Source: Apostichopus japonicus (lineage: Eukaryota; Echinodermata; Holothuroidea; Aspidochirotida; Stichopodidae). From it: DNA of 64,000 nt. The stretch spans positions 10,969,001 through 11,033,000 of the forward strand of contig NC_092561.1 in assembly GCF_037975245.1 (NCBI RefSeq). The letters run 5' to 3'. The notes beneath the pieces were generated by a model that had not been told where the DNA came from, did no database searches, and saw only the letters and a list, made by a program, of their open reading frames with translations. The translations under genes were made by a program, and so were the position numbers. Shown one piece after another: positions 1 through 11,700 of the stretch (positions within the stretch are counted from its first letter, which is position 1; every line of letters begins with the position of its first letter).

Positions 1-1061
1 TTCCTTCAACAAGAAATCAATTGATTCTTCCATATTGCTTTCAAATTAATTTTCCTTGCCTCCTTCTAAGATTTCTTGGCATATTATAAGTACTGTTTGT
101 TTGCGGATTAATAATCGGATAAAAATCTGCCGGATTTTATAGTGAATTCCACGCCGACAAAGCCACTCACTGGCCCTTTTTGCTTACATCATGATCAACA
201 CACCATCTGCGAGACCCACATTGAATATACATTTCAACAGAAGTTGCATCTATATTCAAACGCCCTGTTTAGACCTAATGAATTAAACATCTGTATGTAA
301 CAGATTCATTATATTGAAATACTTCCTGTATCTTGTCAACATGTCTATCATCATCTTTAAAGCAACTTCCTGTAGTTTGTCTGCAATTTATACGGAGTAT
401 TTCTCAAACAAGAACATTGCAGGGGACCAAACCAAGCCACCCATCTCGATTGTTTTACTAAAATGAAGGTAATTGCTGAGTGAGTGATTTATGAATTAAC
501 TGGAATGATTCCTTGTACAGATACATACTTTCATGTTTACAACAGTTTACACCTTTAAGAGGAATTCAAAATTCTCAAAAACATTGACTTCTGCTTCAAA
601 CATTATTTGAACGAAACGAAAATTGACTACTGAAGCATTATGACCTACATTGGTATGAGACTTCAGTATCGAATAGCATTACAATCTCCTTGAAATCAAA
701 TATAAGAGCATATAGCACTTTAAGAATTTGTTTTCCAGTAGAGGTGAAAGTGGAAATGATGAGGAAAATTTCTGTTTGTCACCAAACAGGTTGTAGAACT
801 TTGAAATAACCTGAAATATGCTATAATTCAGATGCTAATTAATTCAACACACTGTCACAGATCAGGTAGAGTTCAGGCACAATACATGATTCTTGAAGAA
901 ACACTAGTAAAGACAGGAAAAGAGTGTTGTTCTACTTGTTAAGTCTAAGAACTGCAAGTTATGGTTTAACTGTTCAGTTACAGAAGCAACAACTGATCTT
1001 CAAAATATAATTTAATAGTGTTTGTTTGTCTGGTTCGTTGGTTTATATTATTATTATTACT
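1..1061. other. AT-rich flank, no gene recognised
   Basis: I see no long open frame, no recognisable protein match and no repeat with clear boundaries in this stretch. It ends in a short ATT/TTA-rich run next to the inverted-repeat element at 1062. Confidence 0.5.
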
Positions 1062-1183
1062 ATGTGTAAAAGTAAGTTGACCAAACGTTTCGATCCTAGC
1101 AGGATCTTCTTCAGAGGCTAAATGACAAGTAACAGTAACAGAAGGGACAAAAACACGCACAGAATACACTTACTTTTACACAT
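1062..1183. repeat. Short foldback element with perfect 16-bp inverted ends
   Basis: The segment begins with ATGTGTAAAAGTAAGT (1062-1077) and ends with its exact reverse complement (1168-1183). Near the left end is the near-palindrome GATCCTAGCAGGATC. A small minus-strand frame crosses it and reads SEEDPARIETFGQLTF, a string that recurs as an artefact peptide in invertebrate gene sets. I treat the segment as a MITE or foldback repeat and not as a gene. No target-site duplication was found. Confidence 0.6.
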
Positions 1184-1244
1184 TCTATTACACAGGCTCT
1201 CTATAGTGGATAAGCAGTTTGCTAACAGTTTTATTTTATTTTGA

Positions 1245-1740
1245 TTATTATTACGACTATTATTTTTTATTATTATTGTTATTGTTATTATTATTGTTAT
1301 TCAAAAAAAGTATATAGCGCTCGCTCATACAGAACAATGTAATATCTAGTGGTGCTTTACAACCTAACAGTACAGCAAATTACACATTAAAAACGGCAGA
1401 ACATGTGTGTCTTTAACTTCTTTTTAAACACTCCGCAACTAAATTTAGGCACAAGGAAGAACCAGAGGATGACCTGAGACTGTACCCAGATGATTCACTG
1501 ACTCCTAGGTACCCCATGATTGAAACATTGGGTGCTTGACTGGTTACACATTTAAAACATACACAGAATAAATGAAATAATATTCTGTACTTAATGGGAA
1601 GCCATTGGAGATCACTAAGACAAGCTGTACTATTATCGTACTTCCTTTCATTCAAAATTAGTTTGGCAGCAAAGTTTTGAACCCTTTCGTAAATTGGGTA
1701 AGCAATGACAAGCTACTAGAATAATCTAGCTGTGATATAC
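1245..1740 (-). mobile_element. 3' fragment of a non-LTR retrotransposon (LINE)
   Basis: On the minus strand a degenerate frame reads VQNFAAKLILNERKYDNS followed by LSDLQWLPIKYRILF and later LRSSSGSSLCLNL. This is the usual order at the C-terminus of CR1/L2/jockey-type reverse transcriptases (the 'VQNAAA...LHWLPV..RI...LRSS' region). Downstream on the same strand the sequence ends in GCGCTATATA-like DNA and an (AAT)n tract, as expected of a LINE 3' tail. The frame is broken upstream of about 1730, so this is a dead 5'-truncated copy. Confidence 0.7.
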
Positions 1741-2559
1741 TGTAACCTATGATTGAACAATCTCTACCAAACACACTTTACTCAAATGAATACGTATGGA
1801 CCTAATATGTATGGTGTAAATAACTTTCTTGCACTTCTCCCTGATGTGCTTTTCGAAAGACAAATTAAGAGTCCAACTAAACCCCTAAGAAATATATGCA
1901 TAAAATAGGCTTTAACTGTTCATTGTTAATTCCAGATGTTACACACTTTCTGTTTGAACCTTATTGCCAAATTTAATTAATTCTGTCTTGCTGTCTTATT
2001 TTCTTTCATCCACTCTAAATAATTTCAACAGACTTGCCAGCCTTGAACGAGTTACAGCAGGAATGATCCTTGGCATATAGCATTCAGAGACACCCAGTCA
2101 TCAGTGGTATTCCTACACATATGATCAATATGGGTACTAGCATGTATATTGCAGAGAGCAGGACCGGTGAATTAAGCTCCCCTGTAGGACTGAGAATGGG
2201 AGGTCCAGCTCCTCAGAAGAGCAATTATTTATTTGAACAGTTATGTTCCTAGTAGCATTTAAGAAGTAATTTATATGTAATATGACCATTGTGAAGCACT
2301 CATTATGGCTTTAGATCTGTCACGCCGGCTAAGGTAGTCCCTGTAAGATAGTAAAACCCTATCCTTACAAATAAGAGCTTATGATCTGTAAGTCTTAAGC
2401 ACTACAGGTGATCCCAATGACTTGCATTAGAAGAGATTATATCTGTTGGCTGGATGTAAATGTCATTGGCATGCAGAGCCTGTGTGCTGTACAGTAGCTT
2501 CTGAATCTGATCCTTGCCAAAATTTAATGTTCTGGATCTGGAGTGTTACTACTCAACTC

Positions 2560-3591
2560 CCCTAAAAGGGGTATTAAAACGAGTAGGGTGGTGCAGTCTT
2601 GTTTATGCTGTGATTGGTTTCTGGCTGTAGTGTTGGGCGACAGCCGCTTTGAAGTTATCCTTGTCCTCGATTTCTTTGATGTGTTGTGGGAGGGCGTTCC
2701 AGTCTAATAGAGTTTTTGGCATGAATGAGAATTTTAAACAGTTTTTGTTGCAGGGAATTTGAATGAAAGATCCGTGTCTTGAAGAGCGCAGAATTGTTTG
2801 CGTTGGTATGGCAAGGCGACCCGATTGGGCTTGGTGTAATATGGAGACCCTAGTCACTCTTCTTCTTTCCTCCAACGGTTCCCATTTCAGTTCTTGTTTC
2901 ATGTGTGACACACTGCTTGTCCTTCTGTAATCAGCGGTTATGAACCGAGCACCCCTATTTTGAACGGATTCTAGTTTCTGTTTAAGTTCTTTGGTTGACG
3001 GATCCCATACAGATCCACAGTACTCCATTGTTGGTCGCACTAAAGATTTGTATGCTAAGTTTTTGACCTGTTTTGAGCATGAATGTAAGTTTCTCTTTAT
3101 AAACCCTAGGGTTCTGTTTGCCTTTGCAGCAGTATTATTTACGTGTGAGTTCCATGACCAATTTGACGTAAGTGTTACCCCAAGGTAAGGGTCTTCTTTC
3201 TTTTCAGCCAACTCTGTATTATTAAGTGTGTATATGAATTTTTTGGGAGATTTTGAATGAGTCACTCTCAGAACATAACACTTTTGGGCATTAAATGCCA
3301 TTTGCCACTTTGACTGCCATGTAGTGAGCACATCTAAGTCCTTTTGTAACATGCCAGCATCCTCAGGACCGGCTACTTTTCTGAACACGATGCAATCATC
3401 TGCAAAGAGTTTCACACTAGATGTTAAGTTCTGAGGCAAGTCATTAATAAACACTAGGAAGTCCATGGGTCCCGTAACTGTTCCCTGAGGAACACTAGAT
3501 TTCACATCTACCCATTCTGAACATTTACCATCTATCACTACTCGCTGTTTTCTTTGAGTGAGGAATGCTTCTGTCCAATTAATTAATTGTT
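2560..3591 (-). mobile_element. 5'-truncated LINE with reverse transcriptase C-terminal half
   Basis: The minus strand encodes at least 311 residues without a stop (3538-2603). The frame extends upstream through NWTEAFLTQRKQRVVIDG to a stop near 3590. Recognisable pieces in order are the RT palm motif SVPQGTVTGP, the catalytic FADD box (LFADDCIVF), the thumb region (YLGVTLTSNWSWNSHV) and the C-terminal tail RSLVRPTMEYCGSVWDP-like region plus WNALPQHIKEIEDKDNFKAAV. This order is typical of CR1/jockey-group LINEs. The endonuclease domain, ORF1 and the N-terminal RT fingers are missing, so the copy cannot move on its own. The long intact frame suggests fairly recent insertion. Confidence 0.85.
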
Positions 3592-4442
3592 GCTACAATG
3601 GTCAACATAAAGGGTGAATAAGAGCCTTAGCTTTGTAAAATTAAGGAATATAATGTAGTCTAATAATAAGTGAGCTTAACGTATGCCTAAATCACTGGTA
3701 TACTGCAGGGGACTGAGTAACATTTATGGCCTAAACCTAAGTTCTAGGTTATACTCATGTGCTATTCATACTTTCATAGTCTAGGCCTAGCAGGTCTAAT
3801 GAGCTGGAAATTTCATACTGCCGTTATTTATTAGTTAACCAGTTGGTTAGTTTTTTAAAAGAAATTTTGCTTACGGAATACACCAACTGTTACTCTATGG
3901 GCGTTTTATTCTGTTTGTTGTGAAATTTGACAACGGTTACTTGGACATCGCCGTTCACGATACTGTAATCCCTATGCGATGCCAAATATTGAAAGTGCTC
4001 ATTTGTATTTTACCAATTTTCAGAGAGCGACGTGAACACCTTGTAGTCTTGAACTGAGTGATGTTTGTTTACCTTCGAAACTTACACACTAATTGTAAAA
4101 GTGCGCCATCACCTTATTTTCATACGCATATCCTCAAGTAGCATTGTGTACATGGCCGATCATAATTGTCAAGGTTGACACTGATATAACGGATTGTCAT
4201 TTTCCATGCAAAGTTAACAACGCAAGTTTGCCGAAGCAACTGCTACATTGGACTATTTTCTTTTATTTGACAACGTGCAACCCCATACGGATCAAACATC
4301 CCATAGCAATAATCAAAGGATTAACCGGTCCAGTACCATGTACGTCTTCTCTCACCTCCTACTGTTTTAGAGTTTTAGTGTTTTAGTGTTGGCACTTTGG
4401 CCAACGAGAATCTGTTTGCCCCAACAGAAGGTCTCGAATTAC
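3592..4442. other. Intergenic DNA, nothing recognised
   Basis: No coding region or bounded repeat is supported here. The short frames present have no recognisable protein character. Confidence 0.5.
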
Positions 4443-4450
4443 ACATAACC

Positions 4451-4836
4451 CACAGGCGTAGGAGGCGGGGGGATGGGGGGCTGCAGCCCCCCCCCCCCCC
4501 CCACCAAACATTTTGATTAAAATTCGGGCAATATGCTGAGAATTTTTCGGGCACCTACTGAAAGAAAAATAATTTGCAATTTGTTTTTCAATGGTTAAAC
4601 TGATAATATTATTATCATTATTATTGTAACGACTTACCCATTAATTATAACCAATATGGAAGGGTAACATGGCAAATGATTGTATGTTATTGGCATGCGA
4701 TGTAAATACCGACGCATGCCTATAAGATATGCACATTAACATGTTGAACGCGCGCTGATCGCGCGAAAAAGTTTGGTTACATTTTTCGGGCAAGTCGTTA
4801 CAGCCCCCCAAATCAAATTTGGCTCCTACGCCTATG
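4451..4836. mobile_element. hAT-like MITE with 8-bp TSD ACATAACC
   Basis: The 386-bp element is flanked by direct repeats ACATAACC (4443-4450 and 4837-4844). Its ends are inverted: CACAGGCGTAGGAGGC at the left and GGCTCCTACGCCTATG at the right. Internal features are a C tract after CTGCAG, TTTTTCGGGCACCTACTG, and a GCGCGCTGATCGCGCG palindrome. These are shared with the copy at 6325-6772. There is no coding capacity, so it would depend on a transposase elsewhere. Confidence 0.85.
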
Positions 4837-5149
4837 ACATAACCCATACTCCTAACTCAAGCGTCATAGATGCTGAATACCGCACTATCGACAAATGAAC
4901 AATCACCTCATTCAGCTACTCTCGAGCATTATTTAGAATTATTATGTCGACAGAGGCGTATCCAGGATTTTCCAATAGGGGGGGGGGCGTCAGGCATGAA
5001 TGATCGCCGTCCTGGGGGATGGGTTTAAGGGGAGGGGTGTACAATTTTTGCTTTCGAAGAAGGGCTGAAATGCAAAATGGTGTCATATGCATGGGCGGCG
5101 ATCCGTACTTCCGAGTGGGGGGGGGGGGGGGGGGAATATGACCTTGTTG

Positions 5150-5255
5150 ACTATCTAAGCGTAGCGCTACCATGAGTTGGCGCGAAGCGTACAAGAAAAT
5201 TTTGGGATTAACAAACCCTCTAGATGGCCGGAAACGGCACTTCCCGAGGTTTCCA
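5150..5255 (+). repeat. ACTATCTAAGCG hairpin core repeat, copy 1
   Basis: This roughly 105-bp core opens with ACTATCTAAGCG and carries a short hairpin in which GCGC and GCGC arms flank CCATGAGTTGG-like DNA. It then reads GCGTACAAGAAAATTTTGG and ends in a CGGAAACGGCACTTCC-like stretch. Related copies lie at 5693, 6924, 45156, 45346 and 52321 on + and at 44957-45006 on -. Confidence 0.7.
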
Positions 5256-5692
5256 AGCGGCATATACCCAACTTTAAAATAGGGATGTCAAGTCCGAAAT
5301 ATCTCATAATCAGGATCCAAAATACTTTTTTTTTAATTTCGGGTGTTATTTTGGGAAAATTGCCCCTGTCAATCTTGTTTCAGGCGCAACGTTAGAATGT
5401 TCGAGAGCTCTTTTATATTATTCGATGAAGAAAATGGCCTCATGCAGGCTATTATAGGCCTATACACATGCAATACACAATTACACATAGTTACATTCCT
5501 AGGTACCGATTGCTAGGGCATCCAGGTGAAACGTGTATTAAGCATTACCCTGGTTACATGAGATTCTCAGCTGTTCGAGGGAACATGTACGTTTGTAGGC
5601 CTACTATAGGGCCTATATGAATACTATGAGGGTGCATATATGTACTATATCCAGGCGCGTATCCAGGATTTTCTAACCCGGGGGGCGCGAAT

Positions 5693-5800
5693 TACTATCT
5701 AAGCGGAGCGCCACCATCGGTTGGCGCGGAGCGTACAAGAAAATTTCTGGTTTTGACACCCCCCAGATCACCGGAAATGGCACTTCTCGGGCTTGAAAAT
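5693..5800 (+). repeat. ACTATCTAAGCG hairpin core repeat, copy 2
   Basis: It has the same order as the other copies: ACTATCTAAGCGGAGC, the GCGCCACC...GGTTGGCGC hairpin, the ACAAGAAAATTT stretch and a CCGGAAATGGCACTTC stretch. It lies just inside the left terminus of the 5652-7608 element. Confidence 0.7.
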
Positions 5801-6324
5801 GACCAACCAGATGTACACTTTTGCCTGAGAACCAAGTATTTCCCAAAAGTTTTTTTCCATCCATAACCTTTTTGAAGATTGTCACCAGTCACACATCATG
5901 TTCGACCTCATTGCATGTCCTGTGGATCATTGCTTTTGTAGGTGATTCTACGTCACGGCCCACAATATCCGAAAGCCCCACTTTTGAAGGTTTTAAGCCC
6001 ATTATTTGTTGAGAATTTGAAAATTCACATTTCTCGTGAATAAAAATCACTTCAAAACATAACCATAATGTTGCACAAAATTCAATCTATGGACAACCAA
6101 TATAGAAAAACTCCTTGAACCCCTAACATACAGGTCAAAATTGCACGAGTAGAGGAAGTATGATGAAGAATGTTGGTGAGGAAATTTTGGAAAATTCAGA
6201 CAGTTAATTTATTGGTGTAGAAATATTGCAACCTCTTATAATGGCTATTATGAAACTTCGTTGAAGGAAATGAAAAATAGGAGATATTTCCGATATCAGG
6301 TATATCGAAACCGAGCACTACACA

Positions 6325-6772
6325 CATAGGCGTAGGTCCCATAGGAGGCGGGGCTGCAGCCCCCCCCCCCCCCCCGCAACCAAATTTTTCCCATTTTTTC
6401 GGGCACCTACTGCATGAAAGAAAAATAAATAGCAACGAATAGCTTAAAAACGATCTCCTTGGTAATTAAAATAAAGTTGTAAGCTTGGCCGACATTACTA
6501 CTGTAAAAGAGAGTTTTGACATAGATGGATCTGTATGCATTTTCTCTATCTACATAAGACATTTGGTTGTTTACATTAGCATCCGGCGGTATACTGTGTA
6601 ACTTTCACGGACCGTAAGGTATACACGATGCCATTTGATGTAATGACCGATGCTTGCTTATGTGATATTGGCATCGATATGTTGGACGCGCGCTCCGCGC
6701 GCGAAAAAATTTTGGCTTTTTTTCGGGCGAGTCATTACAGCCCCCAAATCCAATTGGGCTCCTACGCCTTTG
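6325..6772. mobile_element. hAT-like MITE with 8-bp TSD ACTACACA
   Basis: Direct repeats ACTACACA flank the element at 6317-6324 and 6773-6780. The ends CATAGGCGTAGGTCCC and GGGCTCCTACGCCTTTG are inverted. The interior repeats the 4451-4836 copy, with CTGCAGCCCC followed by a C run, TTTTTTCGGGCACCTACTG and a GCGCGCTCCGCGCGC palindrome. It is the innermost element of the nest. Confidence 0.85.
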
Positions 6773-6923
6773 ACTACACACATAGACAGTTTTTTAGGCT
6801 GTTCATCGTGGAACATGCATTTCAAATGCTCACTGATATGATGTTATATCTGCTCTTTGCTTTACAAATTCGAACAGGAGTGAAGCGAGTAATTGCCAAT
6901 GGAGGGGTGAAGCCTATAGGCAA

Positions 6924-7030
6924 ACTATCTAAGCGAAGCGCCACCATGAGTTGGCGCGAAGCGTACAAGAAAAATTTTGGCCGAAAATGCCTCCCAGATC
7001 GCTGGAAATGACACTTCCCAGGCCTTGTAA
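6924..7030 (+). repeat. ACTATCTAAGCG hairpin core repeat, copy 3
   Basis: It has the core order ACTATCTAAGCGAAGC, a GCGCCACC...GTTGGCGC hairpin, ACAAGAAAAATTTTGG and GGAAATGACACTTCC. It lies in the right half of the 5652-7608 element. Confidence 0.7.
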
Positions 7031-8699
7031 GTTGCATCTAAGCATTGTCTATTTTGAAAATACTAGCGATGTTATAAAGAAAATTTGCTCGGGGGGGGGG
7101 AGTGCGGTCGCCCCCTTCCCGAAATGCGTCATGTTCCCGACGACTCGGTCGAGTTCAAGACCAGCCACAGTTGGTTCCATATAGCACAATTGTACAATTG
7201 TTTAAGGCGTCCATACACACACGCATTATGATAGACCATATATAGTATTTATATAGATTAGTGAGAGAGGAAAAATGGAAACGTCAAAAATGGAGTTGTC
7301 GGTGTAAGGGGTAGGGTGAGGCGCACACCGCTCCGTAATCCTTGATCTGTCGCTGGCTACCCTGTGTATATAATAGGGATCAGCGCTTTAACTATGACTG
7401 TTCCTCTTTCTCTTCCCGAGGTCTTGGCTATCTTCTACTCCCTCCTTTTCTCCTTTTTCTCTCTTTTTTCTTTTTCTTTTCCCTTCCTTTCTCTCCTCCT
7501 TTTCTTTTTTTCCCCCTCCTTTTCCCTTTTTTCTTCTCTTTTTTTTCTCCTCTTTTCCTTACCCGGGGGGCGCGCGCCCCCAACGCCCCCCCCCTGGATA
7601 CGCACCTGATATCAATACCGTGGGCGCAATAATACATTTTGTTGGTATAGGGCCAATGAAGCCTACAGTCAACTATTTTTGCTTTATAAAGACGCTTTGT
7701 TTGAAAAGATCGCACTGCGTTTATGGTAGGCGAGAAATGAAACTAAAAAAGAGCCGTACATTAACGAAGATGCATAAATGTAGGCATGAAAATATTCTTA
7801 TCCCTGGCATTTGAAGGGGGGGATATGGTGCATTACATCCCCTCCACCCATTTTCATAGGGGGATATATCCCCCCTCCACCCAGGATCGCCGCCCATGGC
7901 CATATGTGATCCATTTTTCGACCTTAATAATAAGCAACATTTCCAGTAAATATGGACACAAAATGCACAATTTAGTATGGCTGGCATGTCACTTAGTGTT
8001 TATAGTGATAATACAAACACAAATACCATCTATGTTTCTAAAACTATTATGCCGCCGAACTTCGCCAGAACCTTTTTTTGGCAAACAAAAAATAAAGCAT
8101 ACGGGAGGGGGGGGGGGGTGAGCGATCACCGACATCTCACATAAAGGTCGTCATCAATTTTTTTTTTTTTTTTTTTTGCTAAACTTTTTTTTTTTTTGGT
8201 GACGGCCAATAGGGGGGCGCGCGCCTGTTGGCCCCCCCCCTGGATACGCCCCTGTGTCGATATCGACAAATGAAAATTGTTTAGATAAAATATCGAAATT
8301 TCCGCGACATAAAACTTCTAATTTACAAGACATAACATCGACATTTCCAGAAAAAAATGTCGAAAATTAGAGAAGCAAAGTCATTTTTCCCAAAAAAAAC
8401 GTCAAACATGTGAGATTACACGTCACAAAGTTTGACAGTAAGTGTCGTGAGGTAAAGGAACTATCCACATTTACATAAAACTAAAAGGAAAAGAAAATGT
8501 ACACAAAGGACGAGGAAGATTCGACATTTAAACCTCGAAAATATATTATGGTGAAAAGCGACAATTATACCCTTCCCTTTTCCCCTAAGTGACGCTCGTT
8601 TTATTAATAGGCGCCATATAATACTAAGTTGGCTGAAAATAGTTACGGATGCACATACGTCACTCATATTTAACATTTCAAAAGCGATTTATAGTCTTC

Positions 8700-8763
8700 C
8701 GTACATTTCCTGTATCGCTCTCTCTCTCTTCCCTCGGAACTCAGCTATACACATTACAAAATG
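8700..8763 (+). promoter_or_regulatory. Probable TMEM258 5' UTR and start region
   Basis: A pyrimidine-rich run (TCGCTCTCTCTCTCTTCCC, about 8715-8733) precedes the start codon by some 30 bases and could serve as a TCT-type initiator or short 5' UTR. The ATG at 8761 is directly followed by a GTGAGT splice donor. The exact transcription start cannot be read from sequence alone. Confidence 0.35.
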
Positions 8764-11700
8764 GTGAGTTGTAACAAAATGTTTCCTTTGTGAAACATTT
8801 ACATCTTGGTTTTCGATGACGAACGAATCTTCGGCATTGAAGAACCTGAAGCAAAGGCTAAAATAGAGTTTTCCAGGTCTTACATTGAAAAGAAAGGCTG
8901 CATTCATTTCTTAAGCCTTGCTCGATGTACACGTAGCAAATAAGCCTGCGTAGCCTAACGTGTTAATGATAAGCAAAGATCATGTAGGCTCGTGTATACG
9001 GTGTCAATTGTAGTGGAACTGGGCCATACACTGTTGTGTCGCGTGTATGTTTGGTACTGATACGGTTTCAGTTGTTTTCCGCATACGTTACTTTCCGCTG
9101 ATTACTTTCCGCTGAAAAAATTCTGCGGAAAACACCTCTTTTTTCACTTTCCTGTGTACTATATTTTTCCGCAATTTTAGGATACCAAATTCAGGCAGGA
9201 TGATTAAAATAACATATGAAAGTATCAATGAACGTCGATAAAGGATGGTTAAACTGAGTTTATGTCAGAAAAGTTAAGCTGCTTATAGCCTAATATAGAG
9301 GAGGCTTTCGGGTGTGTAATTAGGGATTATTAAAGAAGTATGAGGCGGTCGGCCGATAAAAGGACAAAGGGACGCCCGCGTTATGAAGGATTGACTATCT
9401 AATAAAGTATTAAAACTGCAGTCCGCGTAACGATAGTTTAAAAAAAAAGTTGTAAAAGGTGGTATCTTTGATTTTCGCTGGAAATGGCTGTATAAGTAAG
9501 GGCTGTTTTAATAACCGAACACCCATTTTGCACCGCCTTTCTTACAAGTTATACTAAAATCATGGCAGATTTATCCTGTTACAGTTAAATCCTATCTTCT
9601 CCATCTTCCTAAGTCATTACATGTGCCTAATCAATTCAGTAAGTTATTCTGTTCCTCCCAAAAAAAAAGGTTACTTTCCGCTGGAAAAAAACGTTTGCGT
9701 TGACAAATTTGTTTGCGGAAAACACCGTTTTGTTTCAGCGGAAAGTAACGTGTGCGGAAAATAACGGTACCCTACTGATACTAGGTAGATTGTGTGATTG
9801 GAAAGTTTGATTCAGTCGATCACTTACTTGGGACACACTGAATGAATATGACATGGGGACTGAACTCCAGAACAAAGTGCAGAGAACAGTGCATCTCTTC
9901 AGAACATGCTTTATTACCACATGTTCATGTGTTAATTGACCACGCAATAAAGGTACAGGCAATGGCATAGTCATGCATGGAAATCAGATATATACAAATA
10001 AAACTCTTTATTCGATCACTTAACCAAGCTCAAAATGACAGATGTTACTGTTTTTTAACGACACTAGCTGGTGCATAAGGTTGTAGCATGCAGTGGTCAC
10101 AACACTCCCAGTCCCAGTGTTGTGATTCAATCATACACAGTATTGTTACTAGAATTTTAAACGAAGTGATTATTCGCAGGGCAGCCCGGCGAATAACGTA
10201 CACAGACACCTTATTCGCAGGGCTGTGACGATTTTGAAAATAGGTTTATTATTAGGTTTTGCTATTGATACCAGTCAGTTTAGGGGCCTTGAAAAAGCCA
10301 ACCTATTGGGCCCAAATAGTCTTAGCCACTTCATAAGCTAATTTTTGGAGCCCCAGCAGTTCAAGTTTAAAAGCTTATTTTAAGGGAGCTTATCTTGGGA
10401 TTCCCCAAAAGCCGATATTGCCTGAAAGCCAATATGGTCAAAGGTGTGACACCCCCCCCCCCACCTCCCACACCTTTACATGCAAATGAGCAGTCACTCT
10501 GCAAAAACAAAGGTGAAAATGATCGTGGGATGACATTTTTATGTTGGCGGTACTAATGCTTATCTTAAGGCCCTAGGCTCCCAAAACCAATCCTAACAGC
10601 ATTAAGATAGGAATCCCAAAGGCCAATAAATTCCTCAAAATATAGAGGCTCCCAATTAAGACTCTCAAAAAGATAGCTGGTGCCCAAAAGCAAACTCGAA
10701 TAGCCCCAAAAGCAAACTCGAATAGCCCCAAAAATTACTGAGCCCGTTAACCCAGTCTAAGGCTGATCTGTGAATAAGGTATATGTGTCTGGCTATTCGC
10801 AGGGCAGCCCTGCAAATAAGATGCTTGTGTCTGGCTAATTCACAGGGCTGCCCTGCGAATAAGGTGTATGAGTCTGGCTATTCGCAGGGCTGCCCTGTGA
10901 ATAAGTTGCTTTTGTCCGGCTATTCGCAGGGCTGCCCTGTGAATAAGGTGTATGTGTCTGGCTATTCGCAGGGCTGCCCTGCGAATAAGCCCCACCAATT
11001 TTAAAAGCTATGTTCGCAGGACGCAATGTTTTAAAAATATTTGTGTCCGCTCAGAGAAACTTGCATCCCTGCAGTCAGAGAGATGTGGTTGACATAAGCA
11101 TTCAGCCACTGGTAGTACTTTCCAAGACGAAAATGGGCCTAAAGTGAAAGATGTGTATGCACAGGTTGAATTCAGCGGTAGCTACAACGGGGTGATTGTC
11201 AGTGATTGGCAATCTGCTAGAATGCTCTCCAAGTGTGAAAGTGTGCAGTATATCACAGAATTGTGTATAAATTTGGAAAACAAGTTTTGAGCCAATTTAA
11301 TGGGGCTCCTGAAGTCAATCTCGACACAATTCTGAACCCTACCAACATACCCACTACTGCTGCAGGACTACGGGAATATGGTGTAGATGACATGCAGGTG
11401 ACATATGCGATGTGTTCGGGGCTGAAGCTGTTACCATCCCTTCAAGTCAGTTGTGTGATTCAGACTCACTACTACCACTATCTCTCCCTCCTATCATCGA
11501 CACAGAACGAATGCAACCTGACTTTCATCAAGTCAAAGTATTTCTCCGTTCTGGGAATTTCCCTGGGCTACAAGCTGCATGTCAAAAGCTCTACCAAGTA
11601 TCTGACATGTTTCCAGACTATGATTTAATTGCTCAAGTTGTTATGGCATCACCTATTACTTCAGTTGCATGCGAACGCAGCTTTTCCGTTCAAAATCGGT

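Larger units (their letters stand above)
5652..7608. mobile_element. Inner TIR transposon, TSD ATATC
   Basis: The ends CAGGCGCGTATCCAGG and CCTGGATACGCACCTG are inverted (15 of 16) and belong to the same terminal family as the surrounding 4951-8254 element. The flanks repeat ATATC (5647-5651 and 7609-7613). The body contains two copies of the ACTATCTAAGCG core (5693 and 6924) and a nested hAT-like MITE. It is non-coding. Confidence 0.7.
4951..8254. mobile_element. Outer TIR transposon nest, TSD TGTCGA
   Basis: The left end CAGAGGCGTATCCAGG and right end CCTGGATACGCCCCTG are inverted repeats (15 of 16 match). They are flanked by the direct repeat TGTCGA (4945-4950 and 8255-8260). The 3.3-kb interval contains another element of the same terminal family (5652-7608), which itself carries a hAT-like MITE (6325-6772). 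It also holds homopolymer G, C and T runs and a long pyrimidine tract around 7430-7560. No transposase frame was recognised. Its right end lies about 500 bp upstream of the TMEM258 start codon. Confidence 0.75.

Noticed and set aside
978-1169. 63-aa minus-strand frame containing SEEDPARIETFGQLTF
   Set aside because: It overlaps a foldback repeat with perfect inverted ends, and the peptide is a repeat-derived artefact common in invertebrate predictions.
7342-7715. Frames of 81-96 aa on both strands around a pyrimidine tract
   Set aside because: The peptides are low-complexity translations of a C/T-rich tract at the right end of a TIR element, with no domain character.
10783-11026. Open frames on both strands with 14-residue repeats
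   Set aside because: They follow from a 42-bp minisatellite unit whose length is a multiple of three.
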